Source: Morganella morganii (GTDB taxonomy: Bacteria; Pseudomonadota; Gammaproteobacteria; Enterobacterales; Enterobacteriaceae). From it: a stretch of 64,000 bases of DNA. Position numbers and translations under genes: made by a program. Shown piece by piece: positions 35,402-45,218 of this stretch. The stretch is taken from assembly GCF_019243775.1 (NCBI RefSeq), contig NZ_CP069157.1, positions 3,483,418 through 3,547,417 of the forward strand, written 5' to 3'. The stretch's first letter is position 1; the number at the start of each line of letters is the position of its first letter. The notes beneath the pieces were generated by a model, which was not told the origin of the DNA, searched no databases, and was given only the letters and a program-made list of their open reading frames with translations.

Positions 35402-37861
35402 TCAGGCCTTAACGACTTCAACCAGGTTGGAATGGGACGGATTCCCTTTCGCCAGCGGCGACGGGCGCTGAGTGGTTAACACGTTAATGCTGCCCGCGTG
35501 ATCGATACGATCGCCGTCCGGGCTGTACCATGCACCTTCACCCAGACCGACAACGCCCGGCAGAATACGCGGTGTGACCTTCACATTGACGCGCACTTCC
35601 CCGCGATCGTTAAAGACCTTCACATTATCACCGTGCGCAATCCCGCGTTTCGCGGCATCGACAGGGTTAATCCACAGTTCCTGCGGACAGGCGGCTTTCA
35701 GCACATCAACGTTGCCGTAAGTGGAGTGAGTCCGGGATTTGTAGTGGAAACCGGTCATCTGTAACGGGTATTTTTCCTGAAGCGGATCACCGGCATGCTC
35801 AAAGCCTGCGGAATAAACCGGCAGCGGATGGATTTCATCCCCTTCGTTCAGTTCCCAGGTATCACGGAGTTCCGCCAGCTGTGCGGAATAGATCTCGATT
35901 TTACCTGACGGCGTGGTCAGCGGGTTTGCCTGCGGGTCGTTGCGGAAATCACGGTACGCCACATGGTGTCCCTGCGGGTCACGTTTTTTGAAAATACCCT
36001 GTTTGCGGAACTCATCAAACTCCGGCAGTTCCGGCAGCGCGGCGCGGGACTGCTCATACAGGTGACGCAGCCACTCTTCCTGGGTACAGCCTTCGGTAAA
36101 CTGATCACCGACCCCCATCCGTTTGGCGATTTCGCTGGTCATGTCATAGATATTGCGGCTTTCAAAGCGCGGGGCGATTGCCTGATCGGCAAAAATCACA
36201 TACCCCATGTTGCCTGCAGAGGCATCCATGCAGAAATCCATCTGTTCGGAAGCGGTGCAGTCCGGCAGCAGGATATCCGCATATTTGGCGGACGAGGTCA
36301 GATGGTTATCGATCACCACAATCATCTCGCACTTGCTCTCATCCTGAAGGATGTCATGAGTGCGGTTGATTTCGGAGTGCTGGTTCACCAGACAGTTACC
36401 GGCATAGTTCCAGACCATTTTGATCGGCACATCCAGTTTGTCTTTACCGCGCACACCATCCCGGGTGGCGGTCATCTCTTCGCCGCGCAGAATCGCATCT
36501 GTCCACATAAACATGGAGATACTGGTTTTCACCGGGTTGGTCAGGGTCGGCATACGGACAAACGGAATTGCGTAAGAGCCTTCACGCGCACCGGTGTTAC
36601 CGCCGTTAATCCCCACGTTACCGGTCAGAATAGAGAGCATGGCAATGGCACGGGATGCGGTTTCGCCGTTTGAGCGGCGCTGCGGGCCCCAGCCCTGAGT
36701 GATATACGCCGGTTTGGCAGTACCGATTTCCCGCGCCAGTTTCACAATCCGCGCCGCCGGAATACCGGTGATTTTGGCTGCCCATTCCGGGGTTTTCGCC
36801 ACGCCGTCCGGCCCTTCACCTAAAATATAAGCTTTATAGTGGCTGTTGGCCGGTGCACCGGCAGGCATGGTGGTTTCGTCATAACCGACACAATATTTGT
36901 CAAGGAACGGCTTATCCACCAGGTCTTCTTTGATCATCACATACGCCAGCGCGCTGACCAGTGCGGCATCCGTACCCGGACGGATCGGGATCCATTCATC
37001 CTCGCGCCCTGCACCGGTATCGGTATAACGCGGATCGATGATAATCATGCGGGCATTTGATTTTTCGCGTGCCTGCTCAACATAATAGGTCACACCGCCG
37101 CCGCTCATGCGGGTTTCGCCCGGGTTGTTACCGAACAAAACCACCAGCTTGCTGTTTTCAATATCTGACGGGCTGTTACCGTCCGCCCAGCCGCCGTAAG
37201 TGTAATTCAGACCGGCTGCAATCTGCGCGGTACTGTAGTCACCGTAATGATTCAGATAACCGCCGCAGCAGTTCATCAGACGGGCAATCAGTGTTGCTCC
37301 CGGCGGCCAGGATTTGGTCATGGTGCCGCCGAGGGTGCCGGTGCCGTAGTTAAGATAGATAGATTCGTTGCCGTAATCGCGGATCAGGCGTTTCATGGTA
37401 CCGGCGATAGTATCAAACGCCTCTTCCCAGGTGATACGCTCGAATTTGTTCTCACCGCGTTTACCCACACGTTTCATCGGGTATTTCAGGCGATCCGGGT
37501 TGTACACCCGGCGGCGCATGGAACGGCCGCGCAGGCAGGCGCGTACCTGATGCAGATCTTCGTAGACATCATCACCGGTATTGTCGGTTTCAACATATCT
37601 GATTTCGCCGTCAACCACATGCATCCGTAACGGACAGCGGCTGCCGCAGTTAACCGTACAGGCACTCCAGACCACTTTCTCATCAGAAGCCGCCGCAGGT
37701 GCCGGGGTAGTTTCAGCGGCAGACGCCGCATGGCTGAACGGGAGGGATAACCCGCCCGCTGCAACTGCCAGACCGCCGGCCGCACCGGAGGCTTTGACAA
37801 ACCCGCGCCGCGTCAGCGGCGCAGTGAACAACGCCGTTTCTTTCATCTTTGTCATATACAT
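35402..37861 (-). CDS. dmsA: DMSO reductase catalytic subunit DmsA
   Basis: Periplasmic-facing molybdopterin (bis-MGD) subunit of anaerobic DMSO reductase. A Tat leader (TRRGFVKASGAAGGLAVAAG) precedes WSACTVNCGSRCPLRMHVVD, whose cysteines hold an Fe-S cluster. The rest matches E. coli DmsA closely (CLRGRSMRRRVYNPDRLKYP, YGTGTLGGTMTKSWPPG, TTQRPSPLAKGNPSH). I place the start at 37861 (MYMTKMKETA), 819 residues, which has a weak GCGAG site. Starts at 37855 or 37846 are also possible, and the open frame reaches 37951. An FNR-like site upstream suggests anaerobic induction. First gene of dmsABCD. Confidence 0.95.
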   Translation of the reverse strand: MYMTKMKETALFTAPLTRRGFVKASGAAGGLAVAAGGLSLPFSHAASAAETTPAPAAASDEKVVWSACTVNCGSRCPLRMHVVDGEIRYVETDNTGDDVYEDLHQVRACLRGRSMRRRVYNPDRLKYPMKRVGKRGENKFERITWEEAFDTIAGTMKRLIRDYGNESIYLNYGTGTLGGTMTKSWPPGATLIARLMNCCGGYLNHYGDYSTAQIAAGLNYTYGGWADGNSPSDIENSKLVVLFGNNPGETRMSGGGVTYYVEQAREKSNARMIIIDPRYTDTGAGREDEWIPIRPGTDAALVSALAYVMIKEDLVDKPFLDKYCVGYDETTMPAGAPANSHYKAYILGEGPDGVAKTPEWAAKITGIPAARIVKLAREIGTAKPAYITQGWGPQRRSNGETASRAIAMLSILTGNVGINGGNTGAREGSYAIPFVRMPTLTNPVKTSISMFMWTDAILRGEEMTATRDGVRGKDKLDVPIKMVWNYAGNCLVNQHSEINRTHDILQDESKCEMIVVIDNHLTSSAKYADILLPDCTASEQMDFCMDASAGNMGYVIFADQAIAPRFESRNIYDMTSEIAKRMGVGDQFTEGCTQEEWLRHLYEQSRAALPELPEFDEFRKQGIFKKRDPQGHHVAYRDFRNDPQANPLTTPSGKIEIYSAQLAELRDTWELNEGDEIHPLPVYSAGFEHAGDPLQEKYPLQMTGFHYKSRTHSTYGNVDVLKAACPQELWINPVDAAKRGIAHGDNVKVFNDRGEVRVNVKVTPRILPGVVGLGEGAWYSPDGDRIDHAGSINVLTTQRPSPLAKGNPSHSNLVEVVKA

Positions 37862-37971
37862 TGCTCGCTTAATTGATTTTGTAATCGTTATTATTATTGT
37901 TGTTGCCGGATAACGGCTTATTGTCAGATTGCGACTGGTAACCATTCGCAATAAATCATTTGTAATACAAT

Positions 37972-37999
37972 AACCTGCAGTTATTAACCTATAGTTATT
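37972..37999. repeat. 14-bp tandem repeat in dmsA upstream region
   Basis: Two head-to-tail units, AACCTGCAGTTATT and AACCTATAGTTATT, differ at two central positions; each unit is itself nearly palindromic (AAC..GTT core). They lie about 110 bp upstream of dmsA, between it and the FNR-like site, and look like paired binding sites for a regulator I cannot name. Confidence 0.55.
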
Positions 38000-38023
38000 T
38001 TACGGTTTTACGATTCAGCCGGG

Positions 38024-38037
38024 TTGTTTTGCATCAA
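38024..38037. promoter_or_regulatory. FNR-like site between dmsA and ferredoxin gene
   Basis: Read on the minus strand, TTGATGCAAAACAA matches the FNR consensus TTGAT-N4-ATCAA at nine of ten defined positions. It lies in the 344-bp divergent gap and could activate dmsABCD, as FNR does in E. coli, and perhaps the ferredoxin gene on the other side. Confidence 0.6.
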
Positions 38038-38205
38038 AAAATGAGTGCGTGAAAAGCAGATTATTGATCCCGTCAGTGGCAGACGGCATCCGCTCATGGG
38101 AAAATAGTGACCAGCTCAATATTATGATCAGGAAAAGGAGTTAACGTTATCAGACGCAGCGCACTCAACTACCTGATAAACGGCGAAAAAACCACACCGC
38201 CGTCA

Positions 38206-39051
38206 GTGAATGATCACTGTGTCAGGAAGAAACTCAAAAACAGTCAGTGTGATAACTGCGCCGCCTGCTGCCCGGCAGATGCGGTCACATTCGGCTATCT
38301 CGACGTCAAAATTGATAATGACCGCTGTTTTCAGTGCGGAAACTGCCTGTTTGTCTGCCCGTCTGATGCTATTGAACACATCCCTGTCCGCGAACGCAAC
38401 TACAACAATAACGGGCAACTGGTGATTGAGAAGAAAGAAACCCCGGCCAGCGCGGAAGAGCTGCTGGTCTGGCACCGGCAGTACCATATCCGCGGGATGC
38501 AGATAGCAGAGCCGGAAGTTGATAACTGGCTGCCGGTACTGGCAGCGCTCAATCTGCGCCTGAAAGCCCTCGGCGAACCAATCTGGCAGTTGACTATCAT
38601 CCCGCCGCCGCCGGTGGATACCGGAAAACGTTTTGCGCTGTTCCGGCAGAAAACCATCAGTAGCGGGCTGAATACCGGCCGTGCCAGAACCGGTCTGAAT
38701 GAGCGAAAAAAACTCTGGCCGGATGACAGCTGGTTTGATGTGCGCCCGGATACGGAAAACTGTATTTTATGTACCGCCTGCGCGGCAGTGTGTCAGGAAG
38801 GGGCTATCACTATTGCGGATAATCAGTTTACCGTGGATAAGACAAAATGCAGCGGCTGCATGAGCTGCCGTGACGTCTGTTTCCCGAAAGCGATCGATGT
38901 CATACCGCAGGCAGAAAAAAACAGTCAGCCGGTCCGCTATGCTTATTTTGATGCTCATTGCAGCAGCTGCCATCTGCCTTTTATGAGCTGGCAGCCGGGA
39001 CAGACATTATGCCCGGTATGCCGTTCACGAAAAGAGAAAGGCTGGCTGTAA
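38206..39051 (+). CDS. Multi-cluster 4Fe-4S ferredoxin-type protein
   Basis: Cytoplasmic-type iron-sulfur protein. Cysteine groups in order: a spaced set (Cys5 then CDNCAACCP), CFQCGNCLFVCP, CILCTACAAVCQ, CSGCMSCRDVCFP, and a C-terminal pair CSSCHL / CPVCRS like a zinc ribbon. That implies four 4Fe-4S clusters. There is no signal peptide. It is divergent from dmsABCD and probably an electron carrier or accessory to anaerobic respiration; the role is inference. The GTG at 38206 gives 281 residues but has no ribosome site. The frame stays open upstream, and AAGGAG (38135-38140) precedes an ATC at 38149, so translation may begin there with a non-AUG codon. Confidence 0.75.
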   Translation: MNDHCVRKKLKNSQCDNCAACCPADAVTFGYLDVKIDNDRCFQCGNCLFVCPSDAIEHIPVRERNYNNNGQLVIEKKETPASAEELLVWHRQYHIRGMQIAEPEVDNWLPVLAALNLRLKALGEPIWQLTIIPPPPVDTGKRFALFRQKTISSGLNTGRARTGLNERKKLWPDDSWFDVRPDTENCILCTACAAVCQEGAITIADNQFTVDKTKCSGCMSCRDVCFPKAIDVIPQAEKNSQPVRYAYFDAHCSSCHLPFMSWQPGQTLCPVCRSRKEKGWL

Positions 39052-39061
39052 CGACAGAGAT

Positions 39062-39090
39062 AAAAAAAGCGCCGAAAGGCGCTATTTTTA
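39062..39090. terminator. Bidirectional intrinsic terminator
   Basis: AGCGCC-GAAA-GGCGCT (39068-39083), a 6-bp stem with a stable GAAA tetraloop, is flanked by A7 on the left and a T-rich stretch on the right. It serves the ferredoxin gene and trpS. Confidence 0.85.
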
Positions 39091-39106
39091 TTTTTATATC
39101 ATGTAA

Positions 39107-40135
39107 TTACAGCGGACGACGTACAAAACCAATCGCGTCGTGTACTTTATCCAGCGTGACCTGTGCACGGGCAGAGGCTTTCTCAGCACCCTCTTTCATT
39201 ACACGGTTCAGTAACACATCATCGTTACGGATTTCGTGATAACGGGTCTGTAACTCTGTCAGCATGCCGGAAACCGCATCCGCCACCGCACCTTTCAGGT
39301 GACCGTACATCTGGCCTTCAAATTCAGCTTCCAGCGCAGCAACCGGTTTGCCGGTCACACCAGAGAGAATATCCAGCAGGTTGGAAACACCCGGTTTATT
39401 TTCCAAATCATAAATCACGCGTGGCGGCTCTTCAGAGTCTGTCACCGCGCGTTTGATTTTCTTCGCTGCCGCTTTCGGATCTTCCAGCAGGGCGATCAGG
39501 TTGTTACGGTTATCATCGGATTTCGACATTTTTTTCGTCGGATCCTGTAACGCCATCACACGGGAGCCGCCAGCCGGGATAAACGGATCCGGCACCACAA
39601 ACACATCACCGTAAATGGCGTTGAAGCGCTGCGCGATATCACGGCTCAGCTCCAGATGCTGTTTCTGGTCGATACCGACCGGCACCTGGTTAGTCTGATA
39701 CAGCAGGATATCTGCGGCCATCAGCACCGGATAGTCAAACAGACCGGCGTTGATGTTTTCGGCATGACGGGCAGATTTATCTTTAAACTGTGTCATGCGG
39801 CTCAGTTCGCCGAAATAGGTGTAGCAGTTCAGTGCCCAGCCCAGTTGTGCATGCTGCGGCACATGGGACTGAACAAACAGCGTATTTTTTGCCGGTTCCA
39901 GACCACAGGCCATATAAAGCGACAGTGTATCCAGTGTGCGTTTGCGCAGCTCCGCCGGATCCTGACGGACAGTGATCGCGTGCTGGTCAACGATGCAGTA
40001 AATGCAGTCAAAATCATCCTGCATTTTTACCCACTGGCGCAGTGCGCCCATGTAGTTACCGATGGTCAGTTCGCCGGAAGGCTGTGCGCCGCTGAATACA
40101 ACGGGTTTGTGTGCTTTGGTGTTAGTTCCGCTCAT
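39107..40135 (-). CDS. trpS: Tryptophan-tRNA ligase TrpS
   Basis: Class Ic aminoacyl-tRNA synthetase, 342 residues from the ATG at 40135 ([20 protein letters not shown]), slightly longer than E. coli TrpS (334). The HIGH-type signature is [14 protein letters not shown], and the KMSKS loop is KKMSKSDDN near residue 200. The open frame upstream of 40135 overlaps gph and is not family sequence. It is the last gene of the aroK-aroB-damX-dam-rpe-gph-trpS series, starting 2 bp after the gph stop. Confidence 0.96.
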   Translation of the reverse strand: MSGTNTKAHKPVVFSGAQPSGELTIGNYMGALRQWVKMQDDFDCIYCIVDQHAITVRQDPAELRKRTLDTLSLYMACGLEPAKNTLFVQSHVPQHAQLGWALNCYTYFGELSRMTQFKDKSARHAENINAGLFDYPVLMAADILLYQTNQVPVGIDQKQHLELSRDIAQRFNAIYGDVFVVPDPFIPAGGSRVMALQDPTKKMSKSDDNRNNLIALLEDPKAAAKKIKRAVTDSEEPPRVIYDLENKPGVSNLLDILSGVTGKPVAALEAEFEGQMYGHLKGAVADAVSGMLTELQTRYHEIRNDDVLLNRVMKEGAEKASARAQVTLDKVHDAIGFVRRPL

Positions 40136-40137
40136 GA

Positions 40138-40857
40138 TTATCCTTCCTGATGAGTTAACGGAGGCAGCCCGAGTGCAGGCAGCAGACCCGCAAAGTCGGA
40201 CAGTACGCAATCCGGATTGCTGTCAGCAATCGGAATACCGTAGTTGTAGCCGTAGGTCATGCCGACACAGGGACATTCCGCTGCCCGTGCCGCCAGGATG
40301 TCATTGCGGGAGTCCCCGACAAACAGCATCTCTTCCTTACGCAGCCCGAACTCACCCAGCGTCAGGTAGAGCGGAGCCGGATGCGGCTTCTTATTTTTCA
40401 CATCATCCCCGCCGAGCACGACAGAGAAAAATTTATCCAGACCGGTTTCAGCCAGCAGCGACGGAATAAACTGAGACGGTTTGTTGGTCACGATCGCCAG
40501 ATCCAGCCCTGCGTCTGCCATCACCTGTAAGGTTTCTGCCACATGCGGAAATGCCGGACTGCCGGTTTTAACGGTCTCAGCATAAAAATCATCAAACAGC
40601 TGACGGCATTTCGCGTGCAGTGCAGCATCAGGTTTTTCACCGGTTGCATGAGTCAGGGCACGTTCCAGTAACATATCAACGCCGTTACCGACCCAGACAG
40701 AGGCCATTTCCCGGCCCGCTTTCCGGTAGCCCAGTGCTTCCAGTGCGCGATCAGTCGCTTCCGCCAGTCCCTGAATACTGTCAGTCAGTGTGCCGTCCAG
40801 GTCAAATGCAACGGCTTTAATCCCTGTGAATTGCTGTACTGCTGTTTTGTCTGTCAT
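40138..40857 (-). CDS. gph: Phosphoglycolate phosphatase Gph
   Basis: HAD-superfamily phosphatase, 239 residues (E. coli Gph 252), which removes 2-phosphoglycolate formed during repair of oxidised DNA ends. Motif I with the nucleophile is [13 protein letters not shown] near residue 16. Motif II is IVTNKPS, and the motif III/IV region is KKPHPAPL with [11 protein letters not shown]. The start codon overlaps the rpe stop by four bases. Confidence 0.94.
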   Translation of the reverse strand: MTDKTAVQQFTGIKAVAFDLDGTLTDSIQGLAEATDRALEALGYRKAGREMASVWVGNGVDMLLERALTHATGEKPDAALHAKCRQLFDDFYAETVKTGSPAFPHVAETLQVMADAGLDLAIVTNKPSQFIPSLLAETGLDKFFSVVLGGDDVKNKKPHPAPLYLTLGEFGLRKEEMLFVGDSRNDILAARAAECPCVGMTYGYNYGIPIADSNPDCVLSDFAGLLPALGLPPLTHQEG

Positions 40858-41528
40858 GCTGAAACCTTTGTTAATTCTTTACGCATATCATCAATCACGG
40901 CTTTGTAATCCGGTTTGCCGAAAATCGCAGAGCCGGCCACAAACATATCCGCACCGGCCTGCGCCACTGCCGCGATATTTTCAGTCTTAATTCCGCCATC
41001 GACTTCCAGGCGGATATCACGGCCGCTGGCATCAATGCGGCGGCGGACTTCTTCCACTTTTTTCAGTGTTTCCGGAATAAAGGACTGACCACCGAAGCCC
41101 GGGTTTACCGACATCAGCAGGATCAAATCCAGTTTATCAATCACATAATCGAGGTAACTGAGCGGCGTGGCCGGGTTGAATACCAGGCCCGGTTTACAGC
41201 CGCATTCGCGGATAAGCTGAATGGTGCGATCAACGTGCTCGCTCGCTTCCGCGTGGAATGAAATGTAGGTTGCTCCCGCTTTGGCGAAGTCCGGCACAAT
41301 GCTGTCCACCGGTTTCACCATCAGATGCACATCAATCGGCGCGGTAATACCGTAATCACGCAGCGCCTTGCACACCATCGGCCCGATAGTCAGGTTCGGG
41401 ACATAATGGTTATCCATCACGTCGAAGTGAACCACATCGCCGCCTGCGGCGAGAACTTTCGCGGTGTCTTCCCCCAGACGGGCAAAGTCAGCAGATAAAA
41501 TGGACGGAGCAATCAAAAACTCTTTCAT
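40854..41528 (-). CDS. rpe: Ribulose-phosphate 3-epimerase Rpe
   Basis: TIM-barrel epimerase of the pentose phosphate pathway, 224 residues (E. coli 225). Active-site motifs: [14 protein letters not shown] at the N-terminus, [17 protein letters not shown] with metal-binding His and Asp, [13 protein letters not shown], and [12 protein letters not shown]. An AGAGGAAA site precedes the ATG. Coupled to gph and co-oriented with dam, as in E. coli. Confidence 0.96.
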   Translation of the reverse strand: MKEFLIAPSILSADFARLGEDTAKVLAAGGDVVHFDVMDNHYVPNLTIGPMVCKALRDYGITAPIDVHLMVKPVDSIVPDFAKAGATYISFHAEASEHVDRTIQLIRECGCKPGLVFNPATPLSYLDYVIDKLDLILLMSVNPGFGGQSFIPETLKKVEEVRRRIDASGRDIRLEVDGGIKTENIAAVAQAGADMFVAGSAIFGKPDYKAVIDDMRKELTKVSA

Positions 41529-41568
41529 TCCTGTTTCCTCTTAATAAGACGCCGCCGGGTTCAACGGC

Positions 41569-42402
41569 TTACTGTCCGCGGTAAAGCGCCAGTAATTCAT
41601 TCACTTTCTGGCGGTTAAGTGTATTGCGGCTGATAGTGCGGCGCACTTTGACAATATGTAGTTGCGCCTGATGATACCACTCCCGGGTCAGCGGGGTGTC
41701 ATGATTCGAGATCAGAACCGGAATTTTGCGATCCGACGAAAGCATTTGTGCCAGTTGTGCCAGATTCTGCTGCTCCGGTAACCCGAATCCGCTGGTGTGA
41801 TACGCCGTAAAATTGGCTGTCAGTGATAACGGCGCATAAGGCGGATCACAATAGACGATATCCCCGGTGCCTGCATTTTCCATGCTGGTCACATAAGACT
41901 GGCAGACAAACAGGGCGTTGCGGGCTTTTTCCGCGAACCACAGCAGTTCAGCTTCCGGGAAATAGGGTTTGCGGTAGCGCCCGAAGGGCACATTAAACCG
42001 GCCTTTGGAATTATAACGGCACAAACCGTTATAACAATGGCGGTTCAGATAGAGAAACAGAATGCTGCGCTCGAAATGATCCGTGCTCTGATTAAACTGT
42101 TCCCGCAGCGCATAGTACTGTAATTCATCATTAAACTGCGGCGTGAACAGCTTGCGGGACTCATCGATAAATTCCTGAGTCCGCTGCTTCACCATCGTGT
42201 AGAGGTGGATCAGATCACTATTGATATCCGCCAGCACATAGCGCGGATAATCTGTATTGAGAAAAACCGACCCCGCGCCGACAAAGGGCTCAATAAGACA
42301 ATCACCCTCCGGCAGATGCCGTTTTATTTCATCTGCCAGAGTGTATTTTCCGCCGGCCCACTTCAAAAATGCGCGTTGTTTCTTCATGCTGTCTGTAATC
42401 AT
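41569..42402 (-). CDS. dam: DNA adenine methyltransferase Dam
   Basis: Methylates adenine in GATC for mismatch repair, replication timing and gene regulation. It has 277 residues from the ATG at 42402; the E. coli start corresponds to the second ATG at 42387 (MKKQRAFLKWAGGKYTLADE), and neither has a strong ribosome site. Motifs: the SAM-binding FLKWAGGK and PFVGAGSVFLNT, the catalytic DPPY in VYCDPPYAPLS, and the DNA-recognition region RHCYNGLCRYN. It lies between damX and rpe, as in E. coli. Confidence 0.95.
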   Translation of the reverse strand: MITDSMKKQRAFLKWAGGKYTLADEIKRHLPEGDCLIEPFVGAGSVFLNTDYPRYVLADINSDLIHLYTMVKQRTQEFIDESRKLFTPQFNDELQYYALREQFNQSTDHFERSILFLYLNRHCYNGLCRYNSKGRFNVPFGRYRKPYFPEAELLWFAEKARNALFVCQSYVTSMENAGTGDIVYCDPPYAPLSLTANFTAYHTSGFGLPEQQNLAQLAQMLSSDRKIPVLISNHDTPLTREWYHQAQLHIVKVRRTISRNTLNRQKVNELLALYRGQ

Positions 42403-42477
42403 TGCTCAAAAAGGCCAGAGCCGCCGATTCTGCTCTGTTTCAGACAGCAAATCAGCACCTGACGGAATCCGTGTTTA

Positions 42478-43434
42478 TTATTTCATGTCCTGATGCACTT
42501 GCTGCATCTTTCTGACCCACGGTTTTTTCCCCTGAATTTCGGCAGGCAGACGCTCAACTTCCCGTTTTGCATCCCCGACTGTCGGGAAATTACCGTACAC
42601 CAGGACGTACCACGATTTTCCGTTACGTGTTGTCTCATAAACCTGATAGTTGGATAACCCGTGCTTCTGCGCAAAGGCTTTCAGCGTATCCGCACGGCTC
42701 GCGCTGCTCAGCTGCAGGGTATAGTTCCCGGCAGGGGCTTTGGCGATCGCGGTGCCGCTTTTTGACGGAGCCGGTGCCGCAGTAGCCGGTTTGGTGGTTT
42801 CACGCGGTTTGGCTGGTGTTGCCGTGGTGGTTTTCACCGGCTGCGGTTTCACCTGTTGTACCGGTTTCTTCGGCTCTTCCTTCGGAGTGACCACCGGCGG
42901 CAGATTATTCATATTCTGCTGCGCCGCATTATTAATACCCACCTGCGTATTTCCCTGATTCAGGGCATCGTTAATATCCCCCGGGATATCCACGCGCTGG
43001 CCGGTGCCGGTTGTCTGTGACGGCGGCTGTGCCTGTGTCGGCAGGTTATTGATAGCAGGGAGATTCACGCCGGTCTGCCCGGTCTGTGACGGAACCGGTT
43101 CGGTTGGCTGTAACTGTGTTGCACCGTCATTGCTGCCGGTGCCGAGGGTAATCGGGCGCTCGCCGTTCTGTGCCTGCGGCTGGGCTTCCGGTTCTGACGG
43201 CGATTTCAGCGCGGAGCTTATCGCGATAATCAGTAATACCAGGACCACAACCGCCACGCCGATCATCATCTGCTGGCGGGAGACGGCAAACTTAGGCCGT
43301 GACTGCTGCGGGCGCGGACGCGGATTACGGCGTTCAGGGCGCTCCGGTCTGTCAGATGCGTCCGGACGGATAGATTCATCATCCGGCTGGCTGAAAATCT
43401 GTGGTTCTTGCTTTTCGGGTTTAAAGCCGTCCAT
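42478..43434 (-). CDS. damX: Cell division protein DamX (SPOR domain)
   Basis: Inner-membrane bitopic protein that binds denuded septal peptidoglycan. At 318 residues it is shorter than E. coli DamX (428), mainly in the periplasmic linker. A charged cytoplasmic N-terminus rich in Arg and Pro is followed by a membrane helix near residues 56-73, a long Gln/Pro/Thr-rich linker, and a C-terminal SPOR domain from about 233 (NYTLQLSSASRADTLKAFAQ ... SWYVLVYGNFPT). Located between aroB and dam. Confidence 0.92.
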   Translation of the reverse strand: MDGFKPEKQEPQIFSQPDDESIRPDASDRPERPERRNPRPRPQQSRPKFAVSRQQMMIGVAVVVLVLLIIAISSALKSPSEPEAQPQAQNGERPITLGTGSNDGATQLQPTEPVPSQTGQTGVNLPAINNLPTQAQPPSQTTGTGQRVDIPGDINDALNQGNTQVGINNAAQQNMNNLPPVVTPKEEPKKPVQQVKPQPVKTTTATPAKPRETTKPATAAPAPSKSGTAIAKAPAGNYTLQLSSASRADTLKAFAQKHGLSNYQVYETTRNGKSWYVLVYGNFPTVGDAKREVERLPAEIQGKKPWVRKMQQVHQDMK

Positions 43435-43579
43435 TTTGCCCTCCCATCAGAGCAGAAACTGTGTCTTTGGATATAACAGAAGAGAACTGACGCCCGGTGA
43501 GTGCGTCATAATGCGTAGTGTAACCATTTTCCCGGCACTCAGCGAGACAGATATCAAAAAACTTCTGCCGCCGCTTCCG

Positions 43580-44662
43580 TTACACGGACTGAATGGCAGC
43601 CAGCACCCTGTCATGCGGGATATCCGCACGGACAACTGACCGGCCGATTGTTTCCGGGACAATCAGGTGCAGTTTACCGCCCTGCACTTTTTTATCCCGC
43701 ATCATGTGCGGCAGATACGCATCCGCCGGCATGGATTCCGGTCCGCGCACCGGCAGCCCGGCGCGGATAAGCAGCGCAATGACCCGCTCTGTCTCTTCCG
43801 GGCGGAAGGTCCCGAGCAGTTCAGCCGTGCGTGCAGCCATCACCATCCCTGCGGCGACTGCCTCGCCGTGCAGCCAGACACCGTAGCCCATTTCCGCCTC
43901 AATGGCGTGGCCGAATGTATGGCCGAGATTCAGCAGTGCGCGCAGCCCGCTGGTCTCTTTTTCATCCGCAGCCACCACCTCTGCTTTCAGTTCACAGCAG
44001 CGGCGGATGCAGTACGCCATCGCCTGCGGCTCAAGTGCCAGCAGACGGTCGATATTATTTTCCAGCCAGATAAAAAAATCGTGATCCAGAATAATGCCGT
44101 ATTTGATGACTTCCGCCAGCCCTGACGCCAGTTCACGGCGCGGCAGGGTTTTCAGGCAGTCGAGATCAATCACCACACTGACCGGCTGCCAGAAGGCACC
44201 AATCATATTTTTACCCAGCGGATGGTTCACGCCGGTTTTACCGCCGACAGATGAATCCACCTGAGACAGCAGCGTGGTCGGCACCTGAATAAAACGGACG
44301 CCGCGCTGATAGCTCGCTGCCGCAAATCCGGTCAGATCACCGATAACACCGCCGCCCAGCGCAATCAGCGTGGTATCACGCCCGTGATTGTTTTCCAGCA
44401 GCGCGGTAAAAATACGGTCAAGGGTGGTCAGGGATTTATACTGCTCGCCGTCCGGCAAAATCACGGAATCCGCCTGTACGCCGGCTTGCGCAAGGTTATC
44501 GGTCAGTGTCTGAAGGTACAGCGGGGCAAGGGTTTCGTTGGTAACTATCATTGCACGCTGACCGGTGGTCAGCGACGCAAAGGTGCCGGAGAGGGAAAAG
44601 AGACCCGGAGCAATTGAAATAGGATAAGCACGCTCACCCAGAGTCACAGTCACTTTTTCCAT
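43580..44662 (-). CDS. aroB: 3-dehydroquinate synthase AroB
   Basis: Second step of the shikimate pathway, turning DAHP into 3-dehydroquinate; NAD- and metal-dependent. It has 360 residues (E. coli 362), with the nucleotide-binding [16 protein letters not shown] near residue 103, [13 protein letters not shown] near 149, and metal-ligand regions [11 protein letters not shown] and [18 protein letters not shown] ribosome site precedes the ATG. Follows aroK by about 30 bp. Confidence 0.96.
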   Translation of the reverse strand: MEKVTVTLGERAYPISIAPGLFSLSGTFASLTTGQRAMIVTNETLAPLYLQTLTDNLAQAGVQADSVILPDGEQYKSLTTLDRIFTALLENNHGRDTTLIALGGGVIGDLTGFAAASYQRGVRFIQVPTTLLSQVDSSVGGKTGVNHPLGKNMIGAFWQPVSVVIDLDCLKTLPRRELASGLAEVIKYGIILDHDFFIWLENNIDRLLALEPQAMAYCIRRCCELKAEVVAADEKETSGLRALLNLGHTFGHAIEAEMGYGVWLHGEAVAAGMVMAARTAELLGTFRPEETERVIALLIRAGLPVRGPESMPADAYLPHMMRDKKVQGGKLHLIVPETIGRSVVRADIPHDRVLAAIQSV

Positions 44663-44693
44663 GGCACCTCCGCATGTTGCCGGTAAAATGAAA

Positions 44694-45218
44694 TTAACTG
44701 TTGGTTTCTAACAGTTCAATAATTTGATTTGCAACCACTTTTGCACTCTGATCATCGGTGTGGATAGTAATATCCGCGATCTCTTCATACATCGGATTGC
44801 GTTCATCGGCCAGTTTGACCAGGACTTCCCGGACCGGCTCATCGACCTGTAACAACGGACGCTTTTTATCGCGCTGTGTCCGGGCCAGTTGTTTTTCAAT
44901 ATTGGTCTCAAGGTATACAACCACACCCCGCGCAGACAGGCGGTTGCGGGTCTCCCGTGACTTGACGGAACCCCCGCCGGTAGCCAGGACGATACCCTGC
45001 TTTTCAGTCAGTTCATTGATGATTTTTTCTTCACGCAGGCGAAAACCTTCTTCACCTTCGACATCAAACACCCAGCCCACATCGGCTCCGGTGCGGCGTT
45101 CAATTTCCTGGTCGGAATCAAAGAATTCCATATTTAATTGCTGAGCCAGCTGACGACCAATAGTACTTTTGCCGGCACCCATCGGGCCGACAAGAAAGAT
45201 ATTGCGTTTCTCTGCCAT
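44694..45218 (-). CDS. aroK: Shikimate kinase I AroK
   Basis: Phosphorylates shikimate to shikimate-3-phosphate. The protein has 174 residues (E. coli AroK 173). Walker A is [16 protein letters not shown] at residues 11-26, the shikimate-binding [13 protein letters not shown] follows, and [14 protein letters not shown] and the LID region QRDKKRPLL are present. First gene of the housekeeping series that runs to trpS. Confidence 0.95.
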   Translation of the reverse strand: MAEKRNIFLVGPMGAGKSTIGRQLAQQLNMEFFDSDQEIERRTGADVGWVFDVEGEEGFRLREEKIINELTEKQGIVLATGGGSVKSRETRNRLSARGVVVYLETNIEKQLARTQRDKKRPLLQVDEPVREVLVKLADERNPMYEEIADITIHTDDQSAKVVANQIIELLETNS

